Origin: Nitrospirota bacterium
Lineage (GTDB): Bacteria; NPL-UPA2; JAADIA01
DNA length: 14,632 nt
NCBI GenBank assembly: GCA_013151555.1
Contig: JAADIA010000025.1
Span: 1-14,632, forward strand
Reading direction: 5' to 3'
Below the pieces are notes generated by a model. The model was not told the origin of the DNA and searched no databases. It worked only from the letters and a program-made list of their open reading frames with translations. This document shows positions 1 through 7,209 of this stretch, in pieces. A program made the position numbers and the translations under genes. Position 1 is the first letter of the stretch; each line of letters opens with the position of its first letter.

Positions 1-56
1 GTCCCAGTTTCTCGAGATCCCTCACCCACTAACAAACAGGAGTTACCCCCTTGTCC

Positions 57-1471
57 TCATCGCTTTGCCAGCCATTTTAAAACCTTGCCGGTAGTCCCCT
101 GGAAAACATTCTCATAATATCGGCCGGCTACTTTTCGGTTTATCCTGGATAAAGTAGGATATATATGAATCGTGCCGGAGACCTGCCCTATGGGCACTTT
201 AGCTTTCATCGCCAGAACCCACTCATGAATCATCTCCCCTGCCCGAGACCCCAGGATAGTAGCTCCCAGAACCCTCCCCTTCCGGTCACAGATGACTTTA
301 GCTGTTCCCTCCGTTTCCCCATCGGTATGAGCCCGGTCCACCTCTTTAAAGGGAAGACTGTAGGTTACATAGGAGATGCCTCTTTTCTTCGCTTTCGCTT
401 CCGTAAGCCCGACATGCGCCAGTTCCGCGGATCGGTAAAAGTAGCCCGGGGAACAATCCCGTAGTCCGCCTTCTTCCGCAAAGGAGAGAAAGCGTTCCGG
501 ACAACGATTCCGGCCTCGTACTCAGCCACATGGGTAAAAAGGTGTCCCCCGATACAATCGCCACAGGCCCAGATATTTTTTGCTGTCGTCCGCAAGGCGG
601 CATTGACAGTTATTCCCTTCTCCGTAAATTGAACGCCGGCCTCTTCGAGGTTCAACCCCTCGAGCTCGGGACTTCTTCCCAGAGCCACCAGCACTTCTTT
701 TCCCTGCACCCGCATCTCTTTACCTGCCTTTTCCAGGAAGACCACCTTTTCTCCTTCCTGCTTTTCCAGACGCTTGATCTCGATTCCCGTATGGAAAGTG
801 ATTCCTTCCCCTTCCAGGATTTTCTGTAAAGCCTGCGCCGCTTCCGGCTCCTCCCGAGGCAAGATCTGAGACATCTTCTCCAGCACGGTTACCCGACTTC
901 CCAGCCGGGAAAAGGCCTGCGATAACTCAATAGCAACGGGACCGCCCCCCAGAATTATTAGAGACTCCGGCAATTCCCGGAGTCCAAAAACCTCAACATT
1001 AGTAATATATCCTACTTCCTCAAGGCCGGGAATAGGGAGGACTCGCGCCCGGGAACCCGTGGCAAGGACGAATCGTTTACTGCCCAGCTTCCGGCCATCT
1101 ACTTCCATCTCGGTAGGACTCACAAACCGGGGTTTTCCAAAGATAACCCTTACTCCCTTTTCCTCAAAACGCTCTGGAGTATCGTGTTCCCCCAAAACCG
1201 CCTGAACCCGACGCCCATAATCCATTATTTTACCAAAATCGGGGAGATCTTCGGGAACATCCAAACCAAAGGTCCGGCCCTCCCGGAGATAGCCAATTAC
1301 CTTAGCAGCATGAAGAAGTGCTTTGCTGGGAACACAACCATAATGAAGGCAATTACCTCCCAGCTTTTTATGCTCTACCAATCCCACCTCAACTTCCAGC
1401 CGGGCCGCTCCCCCGGCTACGACCAGACCGGCCGCCCCCCCTCCCACAACCACTAAGTCGAATGTTTTCAT
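57..1471 (-). pseudogene. FAD-dependent pyridine nucleotide-disulfide oxidoreductase (MerA/Lpd-like), frameshifted
   Basis: This flavoprotein of the dihydrolipoamide dehydrogenase/mercuric reductase superfamily would pass electrons from NAD(P)H through FAD to a redox-active disulfide. Seen: an N-terminal FAD-binding VVGGGAAG at residues 8-15, the redox pair in GGNCLHYGCVPSK (C41, C46), a second nucleotide-binding LGGGPVAIE in the middle, and ACGDCIGG, the second FAD motif. The C-terminal dimerisation domain carries SGTIHIYPTLSR. The reading frame breaks at 425-430: up to TFTDP it runs in one frame, then ELAHVGLTEA continues in another as far as the stop at 57-59. Removing two bases (an extra CG in ccgcgg) rejoins the halves into about 470 residues, normal for the family. 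I chose ATG 1471 over the upstream ATG 1522 because GAGGGGGC precedes it and the FAD motif then sits at its usual place. There is no N-terminal heavy-metal domain and no C-terminal Cys-Cys pair, so true mercuric reductase is unlikely. The usual Glu of the Lpd HxxPTxxE motif is replaced by Arg. The substrate is unknown. The shift could be a sequencing error. Confidence 0.85.
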
Positions 1472-1930
1472 AAGAGCCCCCTCTTTAACTTGCCCGGCAC
1501 TATCCAACTCAAACCCGGGCAAAGTCCCCCGGGAAGAGAAAAGCAGATAACTTCCTCATCACACCTTGCCTGGATATTAGTATATTAGCAAATAACGTGC
1601 CGGATAAGCAAGCAAAAAGGACTTTCCCTTGATTCCGGTCAGTTAACTTCCTTACTCCTTGCCTTACATATAGTTGGAGGATATTTTCTTCCCTGAACAC
1701 AGGAACGTCACCCGTCAAATCAGCTTCTCATTGCTAATAACAACCTAAAAAATGGGCTTGCTGCACGAAAATCCGGGCAATCGGCTTCGTCCTTCCCAAA
1801 TCCACCTATCTCGCTTCTTATAATATATTGTTCTAAAATAACCTTGCTATGAGATGAATAAGGATTTTCCGATTGACATTTTCTCCGGGGAAGTGCTATA
1901 TTGTTTGAGACAGAGAGGAGAATCCGGTTT
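1472..1930. other. Intergenic region between divergent oxidoreductase and folC
   Basis: This 459-base gap holds no gene I can support. Its right end carries the folC promoter (1873-1902). On the minus strand a weak candidate promoter for the oxidoreductase has TATACT as -10 (1579-1584) and TTATCC as -35 (1602-1607) with a 17-base spacer. Two CCCGGG hexamers near 1516-1540 could pair into a GC-rich hairpin in the oxidoreductase leader. A 69-codon minus-strand frame at 1509-1718 has no recognisable motif or ribosome site and is probably chance. Confidence 0.5.
1873..1902 (+). promoter_or_regulatory. sigma70-type promoter for folC
   Basis: A perfect TTGACA -35 box (1873-1878) is followed after 18 bases by TATATT (1897-1902), with TG at -15/-14 making an extended -10. 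Transcription would begin near 1909. That rules out the TTG at 1901 as the folC start and supports ATG 1931. Confidence 0.75.
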
Positions 1931-3310
1931 ATGGATAGCCTTAGCTATAATGATGCTTTAGAGTATCTCAATTCCTTCATAGATTACGAGAAAACAGCCG
2001 ACTACCTTTACAATCAGCGGCTTCTTAATTTAGAAAGGATGCAGCATCTCCTGCAAATGCTCGGGAACCCACATCAAGGACTTCGCATCATCCATGTTGC
2101 CGGCACTAATGGGAAGGGCTCTACGGCAGCAATGATTGCTTCCATCCTGGGAAAAGCCGGATTCCGGGTTGGGCTCTACTCTTCCCCGCATCTGGTCAGT
2201 TTTCGGGAAAGAATAAGGTGGGGAGATGAAATTATCTCCGAGTCCGACTTCTGTGATTTAGTAACCAGGTTAAAAGCAGCCCGGCCCGAGAGGAAAACGA
2301 GTTCTAACTTTGAGTCGCCCACTTTCTTTGAAGCAGCGACTGCCTTAGCTTTCCTTTTCTTTGCCGGGAAGAAAACGGATTTTGTGATTCTGGAAGTGGG
2401 TTTAGGGGGAAGACTCGATGCAACCAACGTCATTAACAAACCCCTGGTTTGCGCTCTTACTCCGATAGGATTGGACCATACCGATAAATTGGGGAATACC
2501 CTAACGGAGATTGCTGAGGAGAAGACAAAAATAATTAAGCCGGAGACTCTCGTTGTCACTGCTCCCCAGGGCCGGGAAGCGTTAGAAACAATAAAAAGGG
2601 AGTGTGAACTTAAAAAAGCTTTCCTTCTCCAGGTAGAGGAAAAGGAAGAAAGCGGAGAACTTGACCGGAAAGATAGTCAGACTTCTATTACCGTTCAGAA
2701 CATCGCTTGTTCCGTTAACGGGTCAACCTTTGATATCAGCGGACTCCGGGAAGATTATGAAAATCTTCACCTACCCTTGCGAGGACGGCATCAAGTAATT
2801 AATGCCGCTACAGCCATAGGAGCCATCGAACTTCTGCGTTCTTTAAACACTCCTGTTTCTCCCGAGCAGATCAGGCAAGGATTATCAGAAGTAAAATGGT
2901 CGGGACGTTTGGAGCTCATTCGGACGAGACCGAATATCCTTCTGGATAGTGCGCACAATGTCCCGGCAGCGAAGCGCTTGAAGGAAGCGTTGAGAAATCT
3001 TTTCCCTCACCAGAGAATTCATCTAATCCTGGGTATTGCAGCCGATAAGGATATCCGGGGTATCGCAGCCGAGCTCTGTCCCCTGGCTCAACGGGTTATC
3101 CTCACCCGGGCAGCTCATCCCCGGGCAGCCGATCCGCATCTTCTCCGGGAGAAACTAAATGGATTTTCCGAGAAAGCAGTTACGGCGCCTGACATCAGGA
3201 CCGCTATCGAGGAGGGACGGGCAGGAAGTCAGCCTGACGACTTGCTCTGTATAACCGGTTCCTTCTATACGGTAGGGGAAGCCATGGAAATTCTAAACAT
3301 CTTACAATAA
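1931..3310 (+). CDS. folC: Bifunctional folylpolyglutamate synthase / dihydrofolate synthase
   Basis: FolC is a cytoplasmic ATP-dependent ligase. It adds glutamate to dihydropteroate and/or to folates, giving polyglutamylated one-carbon carriers. From ATG 1931 it is 459 residues, typical of the family. Seen in order: P-loop AGTNGKGS at 57-64, YSSPH at 83-87, EVGLGGRLDATN at 155-166, LDHTD at 181-185 and AEEKTKIIKP around 195-204, whose K198 aligns with the carbamylated lysine region of Mur/FolC ligases. The C-terminal domain shows RGRHQVINA, WSGRLE and LDSAHN (commonly DGAHN), then LGIAADKD. An in-frame TTG at 1901 would add ten residues, but it lies inside the -10 box. ATG 1931 has AGAGGAG at 1914-1920, a rather long spacing. 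A 33-codon gene follows 26 bases downstream. No other folate gene lies in the window. The sequence does not show whether both activities are present. Confidence 0.96.
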   Translation: MDSLSYNDALEYLNSFIDYEKTADYLYNQRLLNLERMQHLLQMLGNPHQGLRIIHVAGTNGKGSTAAMIASILGKAGFRVGLYSSPHLVSFRERIRWGDEIISESDFCDLVTRLKAARPERKTSSNFESPTFFEAATALAFLFFAGKKTDFVILEVGLGGRLDATNVINKPLVCALTPIGLDHTDKLGNTLTEIAEEKTKIIKPETLVVTAPQGREALETIKRECELKKAFLLQVEEKEESGELDRKDSQTSITVQNIACSVNGSTFDISGLREDYENLHLPLRGRHQVINAATAIGAIELLRSLNTPVSPEQIRQGLSEVKWSGRLELIRTRPNILLDSAHNVPAAKRLKEALRNLFPHQRIHLILGIAADKDIRGIAAELCPLAQRVILTRAAHPRAADPHLLREKLNGFSEKAVTAPDIRTAIEEGRAGSQPDDLLCITGSFYTVGEAMEILNILQ

Positions 3311-3336
3311 AACATAAAAAAGGAGCGTGGAGATAA

Positions 3337-3438
3337 ATGGCCAGAAGCAAGAGCGGACAAGCCCGCCGAAGACACCAGATCAGACAACGCCTGAAACGTC
3401 GCCTGAAGAGTAAACGTTTAGCAGCGAAGAATCAATAA
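3337..3438 (+). CDS. 33-residue highly basic small protein
   Basis: This short frame starts at ATG 3337 and ends at TAA 3436-3438. The product begins MARSKSGQARRRHQ and ends SKRLAAKNQ. About half its residues are Arg, Lys or His, and it has no acidic residue at all. AGGAG (3321-3325) and a second GGAG (3329-3332) precede the start, and the gene follows folC by 26 bases in the same direction, so it is probably co-transcribed. The composition suggests an RNA- or ribosome-associated peptide like the small basic ribosomal proteins, but I recognise no specific family; that role is inference. With so few codons a chance frame cannot be excluded. The ribosome site and the abrupt, uniform charge argue for a real gene. 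Confidence 0.6.
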   Translation: MARSKSGQARRRHQIRQRLKRRLKSKRLAAKNQ

Positions 3439-3512
3439 CTCTGCAAACTATTTGAGGAACTCCGATAGCCGTCCGGTGAAAATAATGAGATAGCCTTTAC
3501 TCTATAGCTTTC

Positions 3513-4439
3513 TTACATCTTCACCTGTAACATTCTATCCAGAGACTGCTTGGCCCTGAGCCTTATCTCTTCAGGAACAATAACTCGATGTTCCGTTTTC
3601 TCCAGGGCATTGGCTACCTTTTCCAGGGTAGTCAGTTTCATGTTCGGGCAGATTAACTTTTCTGTAGCTAAATAAAATCTCTTACGCGGGTTCTCCTTTT
3701 GAAGTCGATAGACCAAACCCATCTCCGTTCCCACAATAAATTCCTTCACTCCCACATCCTGAGCATACTTGACGATACCTCCCGTACTCAATACCTCATC
3801 GGCTAACATAATTACATCCAGACGACATTCGGGATGCACCACCACTTTAGCCCGGGGATGCCGCTCCTTAGCTTTTATAATATCCTCAGGTAAAACCCGA
3901 TAATGAGTAGGGCAGAAACCCTTCCAGAAGATGAGCTCTTTGTCTGTCTGGGTAACCACATAGCGTCCTAAATTCTCATCGGGAACGAAGATGATCCTCT
4001 CCTCCTTAAGGGAATTTACCACCTGGAGGGCATTTGTAGAGGTACAACAGATATCGCTCTCCGCCTTCACCTCAGCGGAAGAGTTAACATAACAGATAAC
4101 GGCAGCTTCCGGATATTCTTTCTTCTTAGCTCTCAAAGCTTCTACGGTAATCATATCCGCCAGGGGGCAGCCGGCTTCCGGAACCGGAATCAAGACCACC
4201 TTGTCCGGAGAGAGAATAGCCGCACTCTCAGCCATAAATTTTACCCCACAAAAGACGATTACTTCGGCCTCCGTCTTCGCTGCTTTCCGGCTTAATTCCA
4301 GGGAATCGCCGTTAAAGTCAGCAATATCCTGCACTTCGCCCCGTTGATAATTGTGGGCTAAAATAATAGCTTTTTTCTCTTTCCGCAAACGATTGATCTT
4401 ATCTATATAGAAACGGTCATCTTGATATTCTTCAGGCAT
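3513..4439 (-). CDS. nadA: Quinolinate synthase A
   Basis: NadA condenses iminoaspartate with dihydroxyacetone phosphate to give quinolinate, the precursor of the NAD pyridine ring. It uses a [4Fe-4S] cluster in the cytoplasm. The 308-residue protein matches the short NadA type. Seen: AHNYQ at 28-32, FCGVKFMAE at 63-71, PEAGCPLADM with C91, YVNSSAEVKAESD from 117, GFCPTHYRV with C176, HPEC at 202-205 and ICPNMK with C264. C91, C176 and C264 have the spacing of the three cluster ligands known in NadA, so the enzyme looks intact. The start lies six bases after the upstream 97-residue gene, with AAGGA as ribosome site overlapping that gene's end, so the two are one transcription unit. NadB and NadC are not in the window. 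The gene converges on folC and its 33-mer, and I see no clear terminator in the 74-base gap. Confidence 0.97.
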   Translation of the reverse strand: MPEEYQDDRFYIDKINRLRKEKKAIILAHNYQRGEVQDIADFNGDSLELSRKAAKTEAEVIVFCGVKFMAESAAILSPDKVVLIPVPEAGCPLADMITVEALRAKKKEYPEAAVICYVNSSAEVKAESDICCTSTNALQVVNSLKEERIIFVPDENLGRYVVTQTDKELIFWKGFCPTHYRVLPEDIIKAKERHPRAKVVVHPECRLDVIMLADEVLSTGGIVKYAQDVGVKEFIVGTEMGLVYRLQKENPRKRFYLATEKLICPNMKLTTLEKVANALEKTEHRVIVPEEIRLRAKQSLDRMLQVKM

Positions 4440-4445
4440 CAGCTT

Positions 4446-4739
4446 TTATCCTTCGAGACAGGACTCGATGTAGGCAATCAACTGCCCAATTTCAATCAGC
4501 ACTTTTTGAGTAACTTTCATTTTGTCGGAAGGGTCCACGGAAGAGATATCTCCAACGGGAGAAAAAGTGCTCAGGAGGATAGTCTCCTCCTTGAATATCT
4601 GCTTGGCTTTCTCCAGAAGCAGGTTATATCTTTCGACGAAGGGGCTGACGCTATAATAGCCGGCTCCTCTCTGCTGGATATTCTGCAAATCCGTGGATAA
4701 AGTCTGCACCATCCGGAGCAACACCTTTCTCTCATCCAT
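4446..4739 (-). CDS. Hypothetical 97-residue protein upstream of nadA
   Basis: I do not recognise this protein. It starts MDERKVLLRM and is predicted mostly helical: an N-terminal helix (about 1-25), a central amphipathic stretch FVERYNLLLEKAKQIF (34-49), a proline/glycine/aspartate-rich loop (59-72), and a C-terminal helix ending AYIESCLEG. There are no membrane segments, no signal peptide and a single Cys near the end. ATG 4739 was chosen because AAAGGAG stands about 11 bases before it. An upstream in-frame ATG at 4811 would add 24 residues across a palindromic intergenic repeat and looks less likely. The stop lies six bases before nadA, which implies co-transcription and perhaps a link to NAD synthesis, but the position alone does not prove it. 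The shape is compatible with a small helical bundle or an adaptor. Confidence 0.7.
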   Translation of the reverse strand: MDERKVLLRMVQTLSTDLQNIQQRGAGYYSVSPFVERYNLLLEKAKQIFKEETILLSTFSPVGDISSVDPSDKMKVTQKVLIEIGQLIAYIESCLEG

Positions 4740-4809
4740 ATTAGCTTCTTCTCCTTTGTGAAAAGGGAGTTCAAAGGTCCGGCACTTAAGAGGGCAAGTG
4801 TAAACTTTC

Positions 4810-4832
4810 ATTCAAACGCTAAGCGTTTGAAT
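4810..4832. repeat. Perfect 10-bp inverted repeat with 3-base loop
   Basis: Arms attcaaacgc (4810-4819) and gcgtttgaat (4823-4832) flank a TAA loop. No T-run follows on either strand, so this is not a standard rho-independent terminator. It sits in the 171-base gap between the winged-helix-like protein gene and the 97-residue gene, next to a GC-rich stretch (gcgcggcccttcgggagg). It could be a REP-like interspersed element, an mRNA-stabilising hairpin or an operator. The rest of the gap shows nothing else I can name. Confidence 0.6.
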
Positions 4833-4910
4833 TGCGCGGCCCTTCGGGAGGATTGCTTGCCAGGGAAGGAAAAAACAATAGTTTTGGAAGAGGATACCGG
4901 GAAAAAAGGT

Positions 4911-5606
4911 CTATCTCAAGACTTTAAGTTTATCTATGATGAATTCTTTCGTTTCCTCATCCGGCACCGGAAGGAACCTTACCTTCTCTTCCTCGGGTTT
5001 TCCCACCCACTCCATAAGTCTTTCGTCAATCAAAACTTGTATATCCCGGCGGACGATCTTCTCCGTTCGTTCAATTTTCTCAGCAAGTTCCTTTACTGTA
5101 ATAACCGCCCCCATATTGTTCCAATAGTACTTGAGGAGACGCATTTTCACCGGAGTATCTATCAGGTGGCGGAGTTTTTTTACTCTGAATACCCGGCCAA
5201 GCATAATCTTCTTCGCATTGGCTCTCTCCACCAGAACGGCGTAGTTATTATCCTTGGCATCGGGAATACCCACAATAAACCGAGGGTTATCCTCCTCATA
5301 ATCGAAAGCGAACCCCTGGATCGTTTCTCCATCAGCGAACTCGACGGTTATCTCATGTCCTTCCGGAACATATTCTTCCAGAACCTCCGGTTCCTTCTGC
5401 CCACCCTCAAAATCTTTCACATAAAATACGCTTTTCAAGTCGGAAAAATGAATATATACTTCCGGTTCTCCCGGCAAGGGGTCAACAGGAATAAGATAAA
5501 ATCCCCGCGCCTTGGGATCCAACTTATAGGTATTACCTTTAATAACATGACCATCTGCATAGTGGATAACCAGCTTGTGCCTGCGACGACCGGGAGAAGA
5601 TTCCAT
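4911..5606 (-). CDS. Tandem duplicated small-barrel-like protein with C-terminal winged-helix-like domain
   Basis: This is a 231-residue soluble protein. Residues 10-64 and 84-142 are two copies of one module. Both begin H-x-x-x-V-x-x-[YF]-ADG-x-x-I-x-G, followed by alternating hydrophobic strands; copy one contains GFYLIPVDP and copy two RFIVGIPDA. This resembles the small beta-barrel domains of uncharacterised bacterial proteins often seen in signalling contexts. Residues 152-213 (MRLLKYYWNN, then TVKELAEKI, RTEKIVRRDIQVLIDERLMEWV) have the pattern of a winged helix: helix, helix, recognition helix with basic residues, then a strand pair. A DNA-binding regulator or a tether is plausible; the ligand is unknown. 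The start ATG 5606 has AGGAGG seven bases upstream, and a strong promoter lies about 170 bases upstream. The same-strand genes downstream are the 97-residue protein and nadA, so it may head that operon. No membrane segment or signal peptide is seen. Confidence 0.8.
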   Translation of the reverse strand: MESSPGRRRHKLVIHYADGHVIKGNTYKLDPKARGFYLIPVDPLPGEPEVYIHFSDLKSVFYVKDFEGGQKEPEVLEEYVPEGHEITVEFADGETIQGFAFDYEEDNPRFIVGIPDAKDNNYAVLVERANAKKIMLGRVFRVKKLRHLIDTPVKMRLLKYYWNNMGAVITVKELAEKIERTEKIVRRDIQVLIDERLMEWVGKPEEEKVRFLPVPDEETKEFIIDKLKVLR

Positions 5607-5775
5607 ATTGTCTTCCTCCTTTTAACAGTTTTTTAGGATATCACAAAAACACCCTCCCCTTGATTGCATTGACTAAACGCCTCTGCTTTAAAGCCCGTAT
5701 AATCATAGGATTGATTGGGTTTCGTGACCACCTAGGGTTAACTGTTGATCTGGCTATCTTATCCACCTTACCTTA

Positions 5776-5805
5776 ATTGTACCGCCATCTGATAATTGTT
5801 GTCAA
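5776..5805 (-). promoter_or_regulatory. sigma70-type promoter upstream of the tandem-domain/nadA gene group
   Basis: On the minus strand, TTGACA (5800-5805) and TACAAT (5776-5781) are separated by 18 bases. Transcription would start near 5769 and give a leader of about 160 bases before the gene start at 5606. The promoter lies only ten bases beyond the stop of the dehydrogenase gene. I found no riboswitch that I recognise in the leader. Confidence 0.75.
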
Positions 5806-5814
5806 GATAAATGC

Positions 5815-6840
5815 TTACGGGGTTATCATGATTTTTAGGGACTCCCGGGCCCCTCTGGCCAGGACTACCGCCTCACTCAGCTTTTCCAGAGGGAAACGAT
5901 GAGTGATAAGCTCTTTGACTTTAAGTTTTCCTGTCTTCATCAACTCCAGAGCCATCCTTTGTTCTTGCGGTGTAGAGGAATAGCTCCCGATAAGACTGAC
6001 CTCGGAATGGTAAATGACATTCGGGTCCAAACTAAGCAAAGAATGAGGCGGACTTTCCGCAAAGAGGAGGACCGTCCCCCCTCCCCGAACCAGCTTGATA
6101 GCTTGAGCAATAGCAGTTATCTTCCCCACCGCGACAATGGCCAGGTCCGCTCCCCTGCCCCCGGTTAATTGCTTTACAGCCTCGAGAGGATCTTCTTGCC
6201 CGGGATTCAGGCTCTGCGTTGCTCCCAATTTTTCGGCTACTTTCAATCTTTGCTCCATTAAATCGAGGGCAACGACTTTGTCCGCGCCCAGGAGAAGCGC
6301 TAACTGAAGATTCAAGAGTCCCATGGGCCCGGCTCCAACTACTACTACCGTATCTCCCGGCTGAAGAGGGTATCTCTTTATCGCTCTCAGGCAACAGGCT
6401 GTGGATTCGATGAGGGAAGCTTCCTCATAGGATAAATTTTCAGGGAGAAGAAACGTCGTGTTCTTTACGTTAAGGGCAGGAACCCGGATATATTCAGCAA
6501 ACCCCCCCGGGTCTATGTTGGTGGAACGGAACTGTTCACAGAGGCTATGGTTTCCATGCCGGCAATAATGACAGGTGAAACAGGGAACATGGTGGGCTAC
6601 ACAGACCCGGTCGCCGGAGCGAAAATTCTTCACCCCTTCTCCTACCTCAACCACATCGCCGGCCACCTCGTGTCCGAGGACAATAGGAACCGCCACCGTT
6701 TTCTCTACCATCTTACTTACATCCGTACCACACAGGCCACACGACCGCACCCGGACTAAGATCTCTCCTTTGCCAATCCGGGGCCGGAGCAATTCCTCAC
6801 ATCTTATATCGTCCGGATCATAGTAAACGGCGGCTTTCAC
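5815..6840 (-). CDS. Zinc-dependent medium-chain alcohol/polyol dehydrogenase
   Basis: This 341-residue MDR-superfamily enzyme oxidises an alcohol or polyol with NAD(P), closest in look to threonine or sorbitol/iditol dehydrogenases. Seen: the catalytic zinc site C37 in CGLCGTD, H57 in LGHEVAG, and E145 in LIESTACC; the structural zinc Cys set C87, C90, C93 and C101; and Rossmann motif VVGAGPMG (167-174). Acidic D193 ends the second strand (ALDLMEQR), which favours NAD over NADP. All key residues are present, so it should be active, but the substrate cannot be told. It starts with GTG 6840, whose bases overlap the TGA of the upstream zinc-ribbon gene (GTGA). GAGGAT stands about seven bases before it, so the pair is translationally coupled. 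No terminator is seen after its stop; the promoter of the next gene group begins almost at once. Confidence 0.93.
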   Translation of the reverse strand: MKAAVYYDPDDIRCEELLRPRIGKGEILVRVRSCGLCGTDVSKMVEKTVAVPIVLGHEVAGDVVEVGEGVKNFRSGDRVCVAHHVPCFTCHYCRHGNHSLCEQFRSTNIDPGGFAEYIRVPALNVKNTTFLLPENLSYEEASLIESTACCLRAIKRYPLQPGDTVVVVGAGPMGLLNLQLALLLGADKVVALDLMEQRLKVAEKLGATQSLNPGQEDPLEAVKQLTGGRGADLAIVAVGKITAIAQAIKLVRGGGTVLLFAESPPHSLLSLDPNVIYHSEVSLIGSYSSTPQEQRMALELMKTGKLKVKELITHRFPLEKLSEAVVLARGARESLKIMITP

Positions 6841-7160
6841 TGACTCTTATCCTCTTTAATAACCTCCATAATCTCTTTGGCCACCCGAAGAGGCTTGGTA
6901 ACGATACGGATGGGAAAAGATTTGATGAAATCGCTCAAATTTCTTCTCACTTCCTCGGTCAGCCGATGGGGCTTGGTCAGAATCCGTTCAATAACTTCAG
7001 CAGTATAAGTCTCCAGGATTCTCTTGCGGTCCATCTCGATATGAGTTCCACATTCCTGGCAACGCACCTCCTTGAGATAAGTCCCCAGATAGGTTATGGT
7101 ATGAAGACATTCCCGATTACAGTGCAAACAGAACAATTCCGTCTTCATAGTCGTCGTCAT
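6837..7160 (-). CDS. Small zinc-ribbon protein with repeated TKP-x-R helix motif
   Basis: This is a 107-residue protein of unknown function. The N-terminal zinc ribbon is C11-x2-C14 and C34-x2-C37 (FCLHCN, RCQECG), separated by a hydrophobic strand region that reads as a beta hairpin. After it come charged helices. Two stretches repeat one pattern: RILTKPHRLTEEV at 59-71 and RIVTKPLRVAKEI at 85-97. No signal peptide or membrane segment is seen, so it should be cytoplasmic. The start ATG 7160 has GGGAGG about seven bases upstream; a second ATG four codons in is less well placed. It overlaps the dehydrogenase start by GTGA, so the two are made together and it may be an accessory or regulatory partner (inference). 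It could also be an RNA- or DNA-binding ribbon. Confidence 0.8.
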   Translation of the reverse strand: MTTTMKTELFCLHCNRECLHTITYLGTYLKEVRCQECGTHIEMDRKRILETYTAEVIERILTKPHRLTEEVRRNLSDFIKSFPIRIVTKPLRVAKEIMEVIKEDKSQ

Positions 7161-7177
7161 GATTGCCCTCCCGTAAC

Positions 7178-7207
7178 TGTTTAGCCGTTAGAAGTAACGG
7201 CTAAACA
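7178..7207. repeat. Perfect 13-bp inverted repeat, GAAG loop
   Basis: Arms tgtttagccgtta (7178-7190) and taacggctaaaca (7195-7207) are exact complements around GAAG. The element lies 18 bases upstream of the zinc-ribbon gene and downstream of mnmA, so any mRNA would carry the hairpin just before the ribosome site. There is no T-run. It could be an interspersed repeat or a translational control hairpin. Confidence 0.7.
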
Positions 7208-7209
7208 TC

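Noticed and set aside
1-56. Possible start of another minus-strand gene after the oxidoreductase
   Set aside because: Only a few codons are visible, no well-spaced ribosome site and start codon pair was found, and the window ends.
1509-1718. 69-codon minus-strand open frame upstream of the oxidoreductase
   Set aside because: It has no ribosome site, motif or family resemblance, and it overlaps a possible leader hairpin and promoter.
1901-1930. TTG 1901 as folC start
   Set aside because: It sits inside the -10 box (TATATT) of the best promoter, so it would not be in the transcript.
2176-2559. 127-codon minus-strand frame inside folC
   Set aside because: It is a shadow of a strongly conserved folC region with no signals of its own.
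3439-3512. Bidirectional terminator between the folC unit and nadA
   Set aside because: Only four- to five-base stems without a T-run could be drawn.
4758-5636. Long plus-strand open frame of 292 codons
   Set aside because: It lies antisense to the duplicated-domain gene, which has a clear ribosome site and an internal repeat. Its translation has no recognisable domain and the frame crosses the intergenic palindrome.
5607-5769. Known riboswitch in the nadA-group leader
   Set aside because: No motif I recognise from NAD, THF or other riboswitch classes is present.
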